The notes below the pieces were generated by a model that saw only the letters and a program-made list of their open reading frames with translations, did no database searches and had not been told where the DNA came from. This document shows, piece after piece, positions 17,179 to 26,201 of a DNA stretch of 64,000 nucleotides (its first letter is position 1; each line of letters starts with the position of its first letter). The DNA is taken from positions 5,518,001 through 5,582,000 of the forward strand of contig NZ_CP107006.1 in the NCBI RefSeq assembly GCF_022867795.2. The letters are read 5' to 3'. The translations under genes were made by a program, and so were the position numbers. Source of the stretch: Chitinophaga horti. GTDB taxonomy: Bacteria > Bacteroidota > Bacteroidia > Chitinophagales > Chitinophagaceae.

Positions 17179-18084
17179 TTAGAGGCTGTATAATATCTTC
17201 TGCAAAGCTTCATATTGCTCCTTATGCTTGGCAGGATTTACCGCTTTAAGCCGCCCTAAGTTTTGCAGCTTCCATGCAATAGCCGGGAAACGCGAAAAAT
17301 CATATATGCTCCAATCAGGGTTTACATCTTTAAAACTTAGAAGGAATAGTTTGTCCCTTTCAGTGAGGCTTTCCTTTACTGTTTTAACCAACTCTGCCCT
17401 GACTTCCTCATATTCTGTATAATTAAATTCCTCGTCAGTCATGCCTGCAAACTGATTTGCCATTGCAGAATGCTGGTCTTGAAAATTAGGGCTGATAACT
17501 TCGTTTATCGGTCTGTCGCTGCATAACAAGCAATAAAGAAAACCTGTTTTGACCTGCTCCGAAAATCCTTCATTTGCCATGAGATACTTTACATCGAATA
17601 AATCCCTTGGATGTTGACGGTCGAGTGCGGCACAAATTTTTCCACCATAAAGCTGCCCAACTGGCACCACCGGAATGACGCAAAAAGCATCGAAATCATT
17701 TTGCGCTTTTTCACAAAGCTGCATCTTTACTGGATCACTTAATATACCACGGGCAACCAAATTTGCTTCCAGCTTTACATCTACACCTTGTTCTGCAATC
17801 AGCAACTTGCCAATCTCCTTCCTATGTGAAACATGAACCTTGAGAATAGCTTTTTCAATATTTGCCTTAATACGTTCCAACGCTTCACCGATATGAATAA
17901 GAGTTGTGGCTCTGTCTTCGATAAGAACATAAGTGAGGTCTATATCAACAGAGAGGCGGGGCATATTTCGTACAAAAAGATTGATTGCAGTACCACCGTG
18001 CATTGCAAAGCATGTTTCCTTTGCAACTTCCGGCAAGACATTCAACAAAAGCGAAACCTGCCTTTTATATGCTTCTTTTTCCAT
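17179..18084 (-). CDS. abiEii: AbiEii toxin, nucleotidyltransferase
   Basis: The 301-aa toxin of the AbiE type IV toxin-antitoxin / abortive infection system. The nucleotidyltransferase motif is clear: HGGTAINLFVRN followed by the metal-binding pair in RLSVDIDLTY (about residues 24-50). The later K-x-A-A-L-D-R-Q-H-x-R-D motif (GGKICAALDRQHPRDLFD, about 170-190) is typical of AbiEii/DUF1814. Known family members cap tRNA 3' ends with nucleotides and stop growth. It starts within the last 20 bp of abiEi, as usual for this pair, so antitoxin is made first. All catalytic motifs look intact. Confidence 0.9.
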   Translation of the reverse strand: MEKEAYKRQVSLLLNVLPEVAKETCFAMHGGTAINLFVRNMPRLSVDIDLTYVLIEDRATTLIHIGEALERIKANIEKAILKVHVSHRKEIGKLLIAEQGVDVKLEANLVARGILSDPVKMQLCEKAQNDFDAFCVIPVVPVGQLYGGKICAALDRQHPRDLFDVKYLMANEGFSEQVKTGFLYCLLCSDRPINEVISPNFQDQHSAMANQFAGMTDEEFNYTEYEEVRAELVKTVKESLTERDKLFLLSFKDVNPDWSIYDFSRFPAIAWKLQNLGRLKAVNPAKHKEQYEALQKILYSL

Positions 18085-18847
18085 GTTCTTCTAATTCTTT
18101 TGGAACCGTTATCTTGTATTTGTCCACGTAAACACCATTCTTGACGATGCTGCGCTTCCCATGACCCAAATCTACCTTTCTCAAAACCAAGTATTGGAAC
18201 CATTCATGTCCTGCCTTTTCGGCTAAGTATAGGAACAGCCGTTTAACTTTAACCGACTCGCACTTTTCAAGGAGGTCTTGTACCTGGTTAGGGCGAAGGT
18301 TATTCAACCCTTCCATGAGTTCAAAACATTCCATGAGTTCCTGCTTTTCAGGTGCGAGATAAAGGCATTCCATAAAAGCGCGAACTGCGCCTGAAACATT
18401 TATGGAAAAATTTTTAAGCTCTACCTCGACCATACCTATGTCAGGTGGCAGAAAAGAGGTTGGGTAATAGTCCAATGCTATTCCCCAATCATGCTTCTGG
18501 AACCATGCTGGTAGTCTTTCTCCTTTATTGCCAAAGAGTACCGCTTTTTTGGCCGACAGCTCGAGATAATGTGCCTTGCCAAGGAAGAACAGTGCCGTTC
18601 TGCCACCTGGGTGAACCGTTAGAGTACTTTGCGTCTGAAGTGCATATATAGCTCCCTCATAACCCACTTTGTCACCAGTTCTTATCATGGCTCCCGTACC
18701 TATGGATTTCAACCAGTTCCCTTTTCTATAGCGTTTTTGCAGATCGGAGTTATATCCTTGTTCTGTTAACCAATCTGATTGTAACACAATACCAAAAGGC
18801 TGTGACGTTAAAAGACGGTTTATTTTTGTTGTTTTTTCGGCACTCAT
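18065..18847 (-). CDS. abiEi: AbiEi antitoxin / transcriptional autorepressor
   Basis: The 260-aa protein has an N-terminal winged-helix region (LLTSQPFGIVLQSDWLTEQGY...LQKRYRKGNWLKSIGTGAM, about 12-55) and a C-terminal AbiEi antitoxin domain (ALQTQSTLTVHPGGRTAL and beyond), as in DUF6088/AbiEi_3-type antitoxins. In known systems the antitoxin represses its own promoter by binding inverted repeats and counteracts the toxin without a stable complex. The inverted repeats are present just upstream (18848-18926). The pair overlaps by 20 bp. A complete and probably functional module. Confidence 0.88.
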   Translation of the reverse strand: MSAEKTTKINRLLTSQPFGIVLQSDWLTEQGYNSDLQKRYRKGNWLKSIGTGAMIRTGDKVGYEGAIYALQTQSTLTVHPGGRTALFFLGKAHYLELSAKKAVLFGNKGERLPAWFQKHDWGIALDYYPTSFLPPDIGMVEVELKNFSINVSGAVRAFMECLYLAPEKQELMECFELMEGLNNLRPNQVQDLLEKCESVKVKRLFLYLAEKAGHEWFQYLVLRKVDLGHGKRSIVKNGVYVDKYKITVPKELEEHGKRSI

Positions 18848-18926
18848 AGTACCTTTATATTAAATTATTTAAACTAAGCCATTCAAGTAAGTTTATTATA
18901 AAACAATTAAAGGTACTAAAAGTACC
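18848..18926 (-). promoter_or_regulatory. AbiE promoter/operator with GGTACT inverted repeats
   Basis: AGTACCTTTAT (18848-18858) and its inverse TTAAAGGTACT (18907-18917) bracket the AT-rich promoter interval, and a further AGTACC half-site follows at 18921-18926. The location next to the abiEi start matches the known AbiEi autorepression by paired inverted repeats. The remaining gap up to 19210 shows no gene. Confidence 0.65.
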
Positions 18927-19210
18927 GAAAATTAAATTATTTTAAACCAGCTGTTTGCCTAAAGCCGAGTGTGCTGGCTTTTAGCTTCAAAGAGTAGCTT
19001 TGTTCATATGCCTTCAAAATTTCTACATTCCAGCAAAAAGGCAGCTTTATATACTTAAATGTTTTGCCCGTTAAATAGTTGTAAAGATATTTTCGTTGGA
19101 TAGATACTTATCGGTTATGTATTCATACCGTTTGGCATGGTTGGGTATTTTTCCACTAAACCCTGCATTTTTTAGGATCAATACACAAATGAGAAAATGC
19201 AACCGTAGGC

Positions 19211-21028
19211 TCAGGAAAAAAATTCCTTGAAGTCCTTTTCCATGCTGCCGAATGTATGCGCCCCTCCATGCAGGTACCTATTGCGGTCATTCAGGATTTT
19301 CTTCTCTTCGCTTGAAACTGTGTATCCCACAATTTCAAATGCCTTGCTTAGCTTATCGACATTCGGCGGTGCATTGATAGCTTCAATTTTTCTATAGTAT
19401 GGGCTTAGTGCGTCCTTTGTCAAAGTGGGGTTCTCTGCAATGAAAGCATCCACTACGGCGGAAAGTTGACTAATCAACTTTTTTGCAAGCATGTCGTCCT
19501 CTATTGGTTTTAATGATTTATTGTTTTTTGACAGTGCGTTAGCTATGGCTTCAATGGTCACGTATTGAGTGGGGATTTTTATTTCGAGCGTCGCGTTCTG
19601 GTTACGTATCAGGAGGACCATGGCTCTTTGTAAATGGTCATCTGTATAGGCTAATTCGCATATCCTGGCAAACACCTCCGGCGCAATGGGATTGATATTG
19701 CCATATAATTTCCCCCTTTCCTCTTCAGCACCCTCATGATGCAGGTCCCGACTTTCCATGTCTATTCCCCAATAAGGATTTGTTGTGAAAGCGATGTATT
19801 GGTCTTCAACACCTTCCCCAAGTTTGAAGAAAGAAGTATTGGTTGGTGCCGTTAGATTGGAATCCTTACAGGAGAAAAAGTATCCTTCTTCCCCAGGGTA
19901 ATAACCACACAGGAATGCGTAAGACATTAATACGCAGTTGGCACTTACCTGGAAATCCTTGAACGGTATTTCGTGCAGCACATCAATGAATATATAATAA
20001 ATCCCGTCTTTCTCGACCTGGAACAGTTGGAATTCATTTCCCGATATAGACACTTTTATGAGCCCACCGAAAAGTCGGTAGTCACATATAAACGGTAGGC
20101 CAAAAAAATCCCTTTCCAATCGCAGGCGGTTCTTGGAGGGTATCGCAAGCCGATAATAAGACCTGTCATCATCTTTCAGTAGTGAAGTTGCAAAAGCATT
20201 GATTTCGCCTGAAATCACCTTAACCATATTATCATGGTCGTAACCAATGTTGTTAATCAGGAAATGTTTTCCGTCAACAACCCATTTCACATCATTTTTT
20301 TCCGATAAATTTAAGTGTTTGCCCCTTACTGAAAGCTCTTTGTGGGTTTGTTTGCCCGCTTCAATAACGGTAGTGGTCTGAAATTCAAAAACACCATCTG
20401 TTTTTGAGATCTTGATTATTCTTTTGTTGAAAACAGACCCTGCTATTTGAATTTCGACATCTTTGCTCTTTTCCATTTCTGCAATAGATGCAAAAAAGGG
20501 ACTCAGTGATTTACGGATGTATCCTGCTTCCTTTATGATGTAGCGGTTGAGACTTGCACGGTTCATGTCACTATCGGTGGAATAAGGAAGACTTTTGATG
20601 AGTTTGATATATGCGTCCGAAAGATGATGCTCTTCCGCTCCCGCAACAATGAAATCCATGTACCAGTCATAAGGAAGAATTTCGCCCGACTCATCGATAG
20701 TATCAGCAATATAGGTAAATGCCTGCACTTCAGTCTCTGTACCTATTAATAGGACGTTGACCTCGGCCTCATGGTAACCTTTTCCCAATCCCTCTTCTTT
20801 GTCCAACTTAGGTTTCCTGGTTTCATCAATGTCAAACAAAATACCTTGTAGTATATCTTCCTGTTTGCCAGTGTAGAAGGCATTTGCTTTGGTAGAACCA
20901 TCTTTGGAAACCTTGTGCAACGCGAGTTTATATTTGGGTAGGCTTGCAATACCAATCACCTGCACTTTACCGATACGTTTTTCAAGACGGTAGGTGAACA
21001 TATTTGAACCATAAGCAAAATAGTACAT
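19211..21028 (-). CDS. gamma-glutamylcyclotransferase-like / HEPN fusion protein
   Basis: A 605-aa multidomain protein. Residues 1-115 form a GGCT/AIG2-like fold with the signature YGSNM (6-10) and a candidate catalytic glutamate in EEGLGKGYHEAEV (about Glu79). The middle (about 180-430) is strand-rich and resembles, weakly, the N-terminal part of ApeA-like defence proteins. The C-terminus is helical and ends with DRNRYLHGG, an R-x4-H motif (Arg582, His587) typical of HEPN ribonucleases. It starts 43 bp after the jetD stop in the same direction, so it is probably the fifth gene of the Wadjet operon. I know of no described protein with this domain pair. The GGCT call is strong, the HEPN call good, the function unknown. 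Confidence 0.7.
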   Translation of the reverse strand: MYYFAYGSNMFTYRLEKRIGKVQVIGIASLPKYKLALHKVSKDGSTKANAFYTGKQEDILQGILFDIDETRKPKLDKEEGLGKGYHEAEVNVLLIGTETEVQAFTYIADTIDESGEILPYDWYMDFIVAGAEEHHLSDAYIKLIKSLPYSTDSDMNRASLNRYIIKEAGYIRKSLSPFFASIAEMEKSKDVEIQIAGSVFNKRIIKISKTDGVFEFQTTTVIEAGKQTHKELSVRGKHLNLSEKNDVKWVVDGKHFLINNIGYDHDNMVKVISGEINAFATSLLKDDDRSYYRLAIPSKNRLRLERDFFGLPFICDYRLFGGLIKVSISGNEFQLFQVEKDGIYYIFIDVLHEIPFKDFQVSANCVLMSYAFLCGYYPGEEGYFFSCKDSNLTAPTNTSFFKLGEGVEDQYIAFTTNPYWGIDMESRDLHHEGAEEERGKLYGNINPIAPEVFARICELAYTDDHLQRAMVLLIRNQNATLEIKIPTQYVTIEAIANALSKNNKSLKPIEDDMLAKKLISQLSAVVDAFIAENPTLTKDALSPYYRKIEAINAPPNVDKLSKAFEIVGYTVSSEEKKILNDRNRYLHGGAHTFGSMEKDFKEFFS

Positions 21029-21071
21029 ATCAATATTTTAAAGGTTGATTGTATTGTCCGCAAGCAGTTTA

Positions 21072-22208
21072 TTACAACATGGTTATGGAATCGGTTACAT
21101 GTTTTTGAGGTATCCGCTCCTGCTCCAGCCGCTTACTGTTTTGTGTCAGGAATTTGTACATCCTCTTTTCATCGGCATGGAGCAAGGGCAATTGTTTCGG
21201 CTTGTTCTTGTTGGTTACTGCGAAACGATCAAACGCTGCATAGGTTTGTGCATCCATCAGGAAGCATTCTGCATCGGGATAGCTTTCCCGCACCATGTTC
21301 ACCATTTCAAAACCTGCTGCATCAAGGTCAAACCAGCAGAACAGTTTTGTTTTGGCAAGCCAGGGCAGGTGTCTGCTCAACCTACTCTTGAAGCCTTCAC
21401 CAAAAATGGCCACCGCATTCTTCATTTTGGGGAAAGTAATGAAGCATGTTTGATTTTCGATAATGAAAACGTACTCCGGCACCCATTGCAGCCACGCTGC
21501 ATCTTCTAATGAAAGCGAACATTCATCATATCCGAGATGTGGTTTCAGCGCATCATCCAGAATCCTGATTTGTGTATAAGGAGCGATTTTCTTGAGATGG
21601 TAGCGTTGCGAAAAATCATTGCTGGAAATATTGATGGCTTCTGGTGGCAGCAATATGTCCAGCAGCTTGCGCAACAGCTGACTGTTCTGCTCGATGAACT
21701 TGGAATGCACTTCGATGGGAAGTTCACGGATGTAATACGGATGCGGCGGGGCATGGCTAGTAAAATAGCTGCACACCTTGATCACGTCTTCCCAGATAGC
21801 TTCCTGTTCAAGCAATACAGCAGGATGTTCAGCTGCCCATTGTTTTAGTGCAGGGAAACAGCTTGAAAGGTTTGCATAGGCACGCTGTATTGCAGCATGG
21901 TTCAGTTCCCGCTTTGTGAAGTGAAGGAAGTCTTCCATCGTATCAAAATATATCCTGACAGGAACCGATTGCTTGCTGCCATTGACAGTACGCTCTTTCC
22001 AGTCGATCGAGTAACCTTTGCCCCTTTCCTTTTTGGATTGCTGATACAGTGGCAAAAGGTCATTTTTCCAGTCACTGAAATTGCTGCCCGAGAACTGCTT
22101 GTTGGCGGGAATGTTCAAAGGGAAGCTGTTCTCACCCTTTAGCTGTGATGAGACGATTCTGAAAAAAAGCTTGTCGGCCTTTGCAAGCAGTTCGTTGGGT
22201 GTTATCAT
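21072..22208 (-). CDS. jetD: Wadjet nuclease subunit JetD
   Basis: The 378-aa protein shows the layout of the DUF3322 + DUF2220 JetD family. In the Toprim-like C-terminal half the metal-binding residues are seen: FIIENQ (Glu251) and CWFDLDAAGFEM (Asp294, Asp296). JetD cuts closed circular plasmid DNA after the JetABC SMC motor has extruded it. The usual 'GDIDTHG' motif reads 'FDLDAAG' here, keeping the acidic pair but losing the His. Its start overlaps the jetC stop as ATGA. It is the last gene of the core Wadjet set. Confidence 0.9.
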   Translation of the reverse strand: MITPNELLAKADKLFFRIVSSQLKGENSFPLNIPANKQFSGSNFSDWKNDLLPLYQQSKKERGKGYSIDWKERTVNGSKQSVPVRIYFDTMEDFLHFTKRELNHAAIQRAYANLSSCFPALKQWAAEHPAVLLEQEAIWEDVIKVCSYFTSHAPPHPYYIRELPIEVHSKFIEQNSQLLRKLLDILLPPEAINISSNDFSQRYHLKKIAPYTQIRILDDALKPHLGYDECSLSLEDAAWLQWVPEYVFIIENQTCFITFPKMKNAVAIFGEGFKSRLSRHLPWLAKTKLFCWFDLDAAGFEMVNMVRESYPDAECFLMDAQTYAAFDRFAVTNKNKPKQLPLLHADEKRMYKFLTQNSKRLEQERIPQKHVTDSITML

Positions 22209-25200
22209 GCTGATTGTTCGGCGAGTTGTTTGAACTCTTCTTTCTTTTGGTAATATTCATCCATTGTCAGATTATAAACAACGGAATGTTGTTTGTTCTT
22301 GATTTCCACGAAGTGCACTGCATTGATATAGGGCTCTGCAATATTGATCTTATCAAGCGGTGTTACCACCAATAGCTGTAAGTTCAACTGCTCGCAAAAC
22401 TCCATGAGAAATTGGCTTTTCTCTGGGTCGAGCTTGCTGAACGCTTCGTCCACAGTGATAAACCGCAGGCTTTTGTATTGCTTGCCGGGTTGGAAGATGC
22501 CGAACTGATGGGCAATGGCAGCACCGAGTATCGCATAGGTAAACTGCGCCTTCTGTCCTCCCGAATAACTCGCTGTGTTGTCGTGGTACTGGCCAGCTTT
22601 CCCTTCCGCAAAAGAATATTCCCTTGCACTGAACGTAAGCCAGTTCCGTACATCCGTTACCCTGCGCCGCCAGGTTTCTTCCTTTTGCAGTTCGCTGATC
22701 AGGTCCTTGATTCTGTTGAAAACTGCTTCCCTGTATGCCTCATCCTTCTGCGCCGCAAACTCGATGGTATTTGGAATGGTGGCACTGAGTTTCTCCTTGA
22801 ATTCCTTGATACCCTGCTCCTTGTTTGCCCTACACTCCAGTTGGAGATAGGTATCGGGATTCTTGTTGAAGGTAATTTTCTTCAACGGGATGTTGAGCTC
22901 TTCTATAATCTCCTTGATCTTGTCCTCTTCAGTTGTCAACCATGCCCGGTAATTGGTAAGCGCATCCAGCATACTCTTGTCCATATAGTCCTTGAACCTG
23001 CGCTTGTGTTCCACCAGCCGCTGGTTCCTGATCGTCCGGTAAAGATCTTCCAATTCATTCAGGCTATTGAGGTCTGCACTGATGTTCATGACATCGCCAC
23101 TCCAGTCAGGAAATTCTTTCAGTATGCTTTCCGATGGATTCACGAACTTACTAATGAGAGATACCGTTGTGATTTGAAGTTTATTGAGGCCATCGCTTGC
23201 CAGCCGGTGGCTGCCATTGACCTTCTCGGTCAGTTTCTTCCTGAACAAGGAAAGTTCTGCAAGGCTCTCGGGTTGCAGTTTTTCAATTTCCGCTTCCTGG
23301 ATGAAAGCCGATATGCGCTGCATTGTTTCGTCCGCTAACGGCTCAGTCTGTAGCTGCAGTTTGCGTAAGTTACTTTGGTTGTGCTCTTCTTCCTTTTTAC
23401 CGAGCCTCTTGAGATAACCTTCCTTATCCCTCCTTCTGTTGCCAAGAACCTTTTCAACTTCCTCAAGCTGTAGCGTCAGCGTTTCATATTTATCAGAAGT
23501 TTTCCTAAGCTCATCAATCTGCCGGTTAATGCCTTCGATCTTGACCGCATGTTGCTGCCAGTTGATTGACTGATAGGATTTCACGTCCGCTATCAAGATA
23601 ATGAGCGGCCGCCTTTCCTCAATGGATTTTATCCTTGGCGTGAGTGACTGTTCCTGTTGAAACAGCCTATCGCTCTCTTTTTGAAGCCGCTGCTTTTCCT
23701 GTACCAGCAGCTGTATAGTTTCCTTGTTGTCCCACCCCAGCGTGTAGTGGAGCTTGCTCCAGCGATTGGGCCTGTCATCCTTCTCATGGCGGTTTGCGTT
23801 GCGGATAAGGCCGTTGGAAGTAATGGCCTTAAAGGAGTCATGGAAAATGTCCAGTTCGTCCGTGCAGAAATAATTGAATCTTTCGAGTAATTGCTGTTCC
23901 AGCCATTTACTGTAAGCCCCCGATTGTTTGATGTCCAATTTATTAACGAGTTCATCGTTGCCGGTTGGCCATCGTTTTAAGGTGTCACTACCCCTTCCAT
24001 CGATGCGCTGGTAAACAAGTTTAGTCCTGAGGTTATTGGTATGGACAAAATGGTTAACTGCCTTGTTGTATTTCTCTGGTATCAGCAGCTGCATGGAAAA
24101 ACTGTGCAGTACCCTTTCGATGGCATCCTCCCAATGGCTTTCGCCGTCCTTTACTTTCAATAGTTCTCCAACAAAAGGAAGCTCGTCTTCCCCAGTTTCC
24201 AGGAGTTCGACCAGGCGTGCCCGCACATGGACAAGTTCCTGAGGGATACGGTTGCGCCTGGCCTGTAGGGAAGCTATATTTTCTTCGATGGATGCAATCT
24301 CGTTGTCGTTTTTCTCTTTGGCTGAACGCGCAATGAAACGGGAATGTAACAATTGGTTGTATTCCGTTTCCAGTTTGTTGTTGAGCTGCTCTGCCTGCAC
24401 AAGGTTCTCTTTAAAGGAGGCTTCTGTCGGTTCGGTATGCAAACCCAGCTTTTCGGCAAGCTTGCTATAGTCATCCGATTGTGCTTTTTTGTTGTCCCTT
24501 TCCCTTACTTCGGAACTCCTGTTGTTCTCCAGCAACTGGATTTGCACATCAATGTTGAGCGATGCCTTTTGGGTGATCAGGTTTTTTTGTTCGGCTTCCA
24601 GTTGAACGATAGCTTTTTCCACTTCCAGCATCTCGCTTTTGTCAGCGCTGATGTCCTTTTCCAGTTGCTGGATATGCTGTTCCAGCAGGTCAAGTTCCAG
24701 GCTATCAAGGAAGCAAGGGAGCTGTTCCTGAATGGTAGAAACTTCTTGCAGTCGTGTGTCAGCATCGGCCAGCAGTTCCTTGTGCTTGATGACAGGCTCC
24801 AGCAACTGCAATTGCCGTTCATCTTTCTGGATGGCTTTGTGGCTGAGCATCAGGTCTGTGTAATGGTCATACAGGTTCTTGAACTGTTCCTCTGCGAAAG
24901 GCTCTTCGAGCATCTGACTACGGATGAACTGTGTGAGGTCGCCCAGTACCTTAATGCCCACGGTCTGGTTGAAAAGCGAGAGTGCTTTTTCCTTAAGCCC
25001 AAAAAGTTCGCTAAACCGCGCCGCATAATCCTTGAAACTGTCAAATAAATCGGTCTTGGCGTACTGCCGCATCAGCTTCTTCCTCCATTCGCCGCGTATA
25101 TCGAAATGCCCTGTTCCAAAATGGTCGTTGATGTTAAGGGGATAGGGAGCCACGATGAACACTTTCTTGAGCGAGCCTGCACTGTACCAACGTATCTGCA

Positions 25201-25603
25201 CCAGTGTAATAGTGTGTTGGGTACCTGCGTTCTGAAAGCATGCCAGCAGCACGGAATACGGATTATCCGATTTTTTTCGTAGCTGCTCCGTACTGGAACG
25301 CTCTTCCGATTCGAGAAAGGTTTTGCCGTAATTGCCCCAGAAATAGGAGTTTTCATCCCGGTCCTTCTTCTGGTCGGTGCCTGAGGACTGGTTATAGAAA
25401 CGCTTGCCGCTTGGAACGAGCAGCGTTAGCAGGGCATCGATCAGGGTGGTCTTGCCACTGCCATTTGCCCCTGTCAGCAGCGAGGTCTTCCCATTGGGCG
25501 ATATTTTATAGACCTTGCCGTGGAAGGTTCCCCAATTGAAAATTTCCATATACCGCAGGCGATATCCGCCTTCGGCGTTATTCTGATTGAATAGTGTTGG
25601 CAT
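22205..25603 (-). CDS. jetC: Wadjet SMC-like ATPase JetC
   Basis: The 1132-aa SMC/MukB-like protein has its Walker A motif GANGSGKT at about residues 44-51. Long coiled-coil arms occupy roughly 280-480 and 630-880, with a hinge-like globular part near 500-620 between them. Near the C-terminus are the ABC signature YSGGQKAQF (about 1013) and Walker B LRFITVDEA (about 1046-1054). It loops plasmid DNA using ATP for JetD cleavage. It overlaps jetB by 26 bp and jetD by 4 bp, so the whole set is translationally coupled. All ATPase motifs are intact. Confidence 0.93.
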   Translation of the reverse strand: MPTLFNQNNAEGGYRLRYMEIFNWGTFHGKVYKISPNGKTSLLTGANGSGKTTLIDALLTLLVPSGKRFYNQSSGTDQKKDRDENSYFWGNYGKTFLESEERSSTEQLRKKSDNPYSVLLACFQNAGTQHTITLVQIRWYSAGSLKKVFIVAPYPLNINDHFGTGHFDIRGEWRKKLMRQYAKTDLFDSFKDYAARFSELFGLKEKALSLFNQTVGIKVLGDLTQFIRSQMLEEPFAEEQFKNLYDHYTDLMLSHKAIQKDERQLQLLEPVIKHKELLADADTRLQEVSTIQEQLPCFLDSLELDLLEQHIQQLEKDISADKSEMLEVEKAIVQLEAEQKNLITQKASLNIDVQIQLLENNRSSEVRERDNKKAQSDDYSKLAEKLGLHTEPTEASFKENLVQAEQLNNKLETEYNQLLHSRFIARSAKEKNDNEIASIEENIASLQARRNRIPQELVHVRARLVELLETGEDELPFVGELLKVKDGESHWEDAIERVLHSFSMQLLIPEKYNKAVNHFVHTNNLRTKLVYQRIDGRGSDTLKRWPTGNDELVNKLDIKQSGAYSKWLEQQLLERFNYFCTDELDIFHDSFKAITSNGLIRNANRHEKDDRPNRWSKLHYTLGWDNKETIQLLVQEKQRLQKESDRLFQQEQSLTPRIKSIEERRPLIILIADVKSYQSINWQQHAVKIEGINRQIDELRKTSDKYETLTLQLEEVEKVLGNRRRDKEGYLKRLGKKEEEHNQSNLRKLQLQTEPLADETMQRISAFIQEAEIEKLQPESLAELSLFRKKLTEKVNGSHRLASDGLNKLQITTVSLISKFVNPSESILKEFPDWSGDVMNISADLNSLNELEDLYRTIRNQRLVEHKRRFKDYMDKSMLDALTNYRAWLTTEEDKIKEIIEELNIPLKKITFNKNPDTYLQLECRANKEQGIKEFKEKLSATIPNTIEFAAQKDEAYREAVFNRIKDLISELQKEETWRRRVTDVRNWLTFSAREYSFAEGKAGQYHDNTASYSGGQKAQFTYAILGAAIAHQFGIFQPGKQYKSLRFITVDEAFSKLDPEKSQFLMEFCEQLNLQLLVVTPLDKINIAEPYINAVHFVEIKNKQHSVVYNLTMDEYYQKKEEFKQLAEQSA

Positions 25604-26201
25604 GGGCTTCTAGCTTTAACTTGATCTCCTCCAGTTTCTCATTATCCACAAGTGCTTTGATGATCCGTTTTACTTCGTATTGGTTGTTGTCCTTATTGAC
25701 CGTGTCTTCCCTCGTCAGCTTGAGCACACCGATGTTCATTAGGCTGTTGATAGGCCTGGACAGCTCCTTCCAGAGTTTGCTCTTGTTCGTCTGTTCCTTG
25801 TAGAAAAGTTCGATACCTTCCTTGATGTCCTTCTGTGTTAGGAACAGTTTTGTTCCCTCGCTTTTGATATCGAACTCTTCGAGCATCTGCCGCAGGATCA
25901 CGCACAATAACGTGGTCTCGTAGTTCAGTGTCTGCTTGCGCATCAGGCGTGGCAATGGGTTTTCTTCATCCTCCGCTTCCTTCGGCTGCACAATGCGTGC
26001 AAACCCGTCAGCTTCACTGATGACGAGGTCGATGCCGATCTTGCCAAAGTACTCCTGTATGGACGACTTCCAGACCTCAAGATCACGCCAGGCCGCTTTG
26101 TCATCGGAGTAGATAGGGCCTTGCAGCAGCTTGATAATAACATGGGCGTACAGTGAACGACCGATCGCAGTTTCCATAGTGTCAGCTTTGCGTTTTAACA
26201 T
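25578..26201 (-). CDS. jetB: Wadjet subunit JetB (DUF4194)
   Basis: The 207-aa protein fits DUF4194: an N-terminal helical stretch beginning ARSLYAHVIIKLLQGPIYSD-like (GRSLYAHVIIKLLQGPI here), then a winged-helix region with FYKEQTNKSKLWKELSRPINSLMNIGVL. JetB is the KITE-type (MukE-like) partner that binds the JetA kleisin and the JetC heads. It overlaps jetA by 20 bp and jetC by 26 bp. The ID rests on family pattern plus its exact place in a jetABCD operon. Confidence 0.87.
   Translation of the reverse strand: MLKRKADTMETAIGRSLYAHVIIKLLQGPIYSDDKAAWRDLEVWKSSIQEYFGKIGIDLVISEADGFARIVQPKEAEDEENPLPRLMRKQTLNYETTLLCVILRQMLEEFDIKSEGTKLFLTQKDIKEGIELFYKEQTNKSKLWKELSRPINSLMNIGVLKLTREDTVNKDNNQYEVKRIIKALVDNEKLEEIKLKLEAHANTIQSE

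Noticed and set aside
22412..25048. Long plus-strand open frames opposite jetC (308 and 231 codons)
   Set aside because: They mirror the codon pattern of the SMC gene on the other strand, have no recognisable domains, and jetC has all its motifs in the minus frame.
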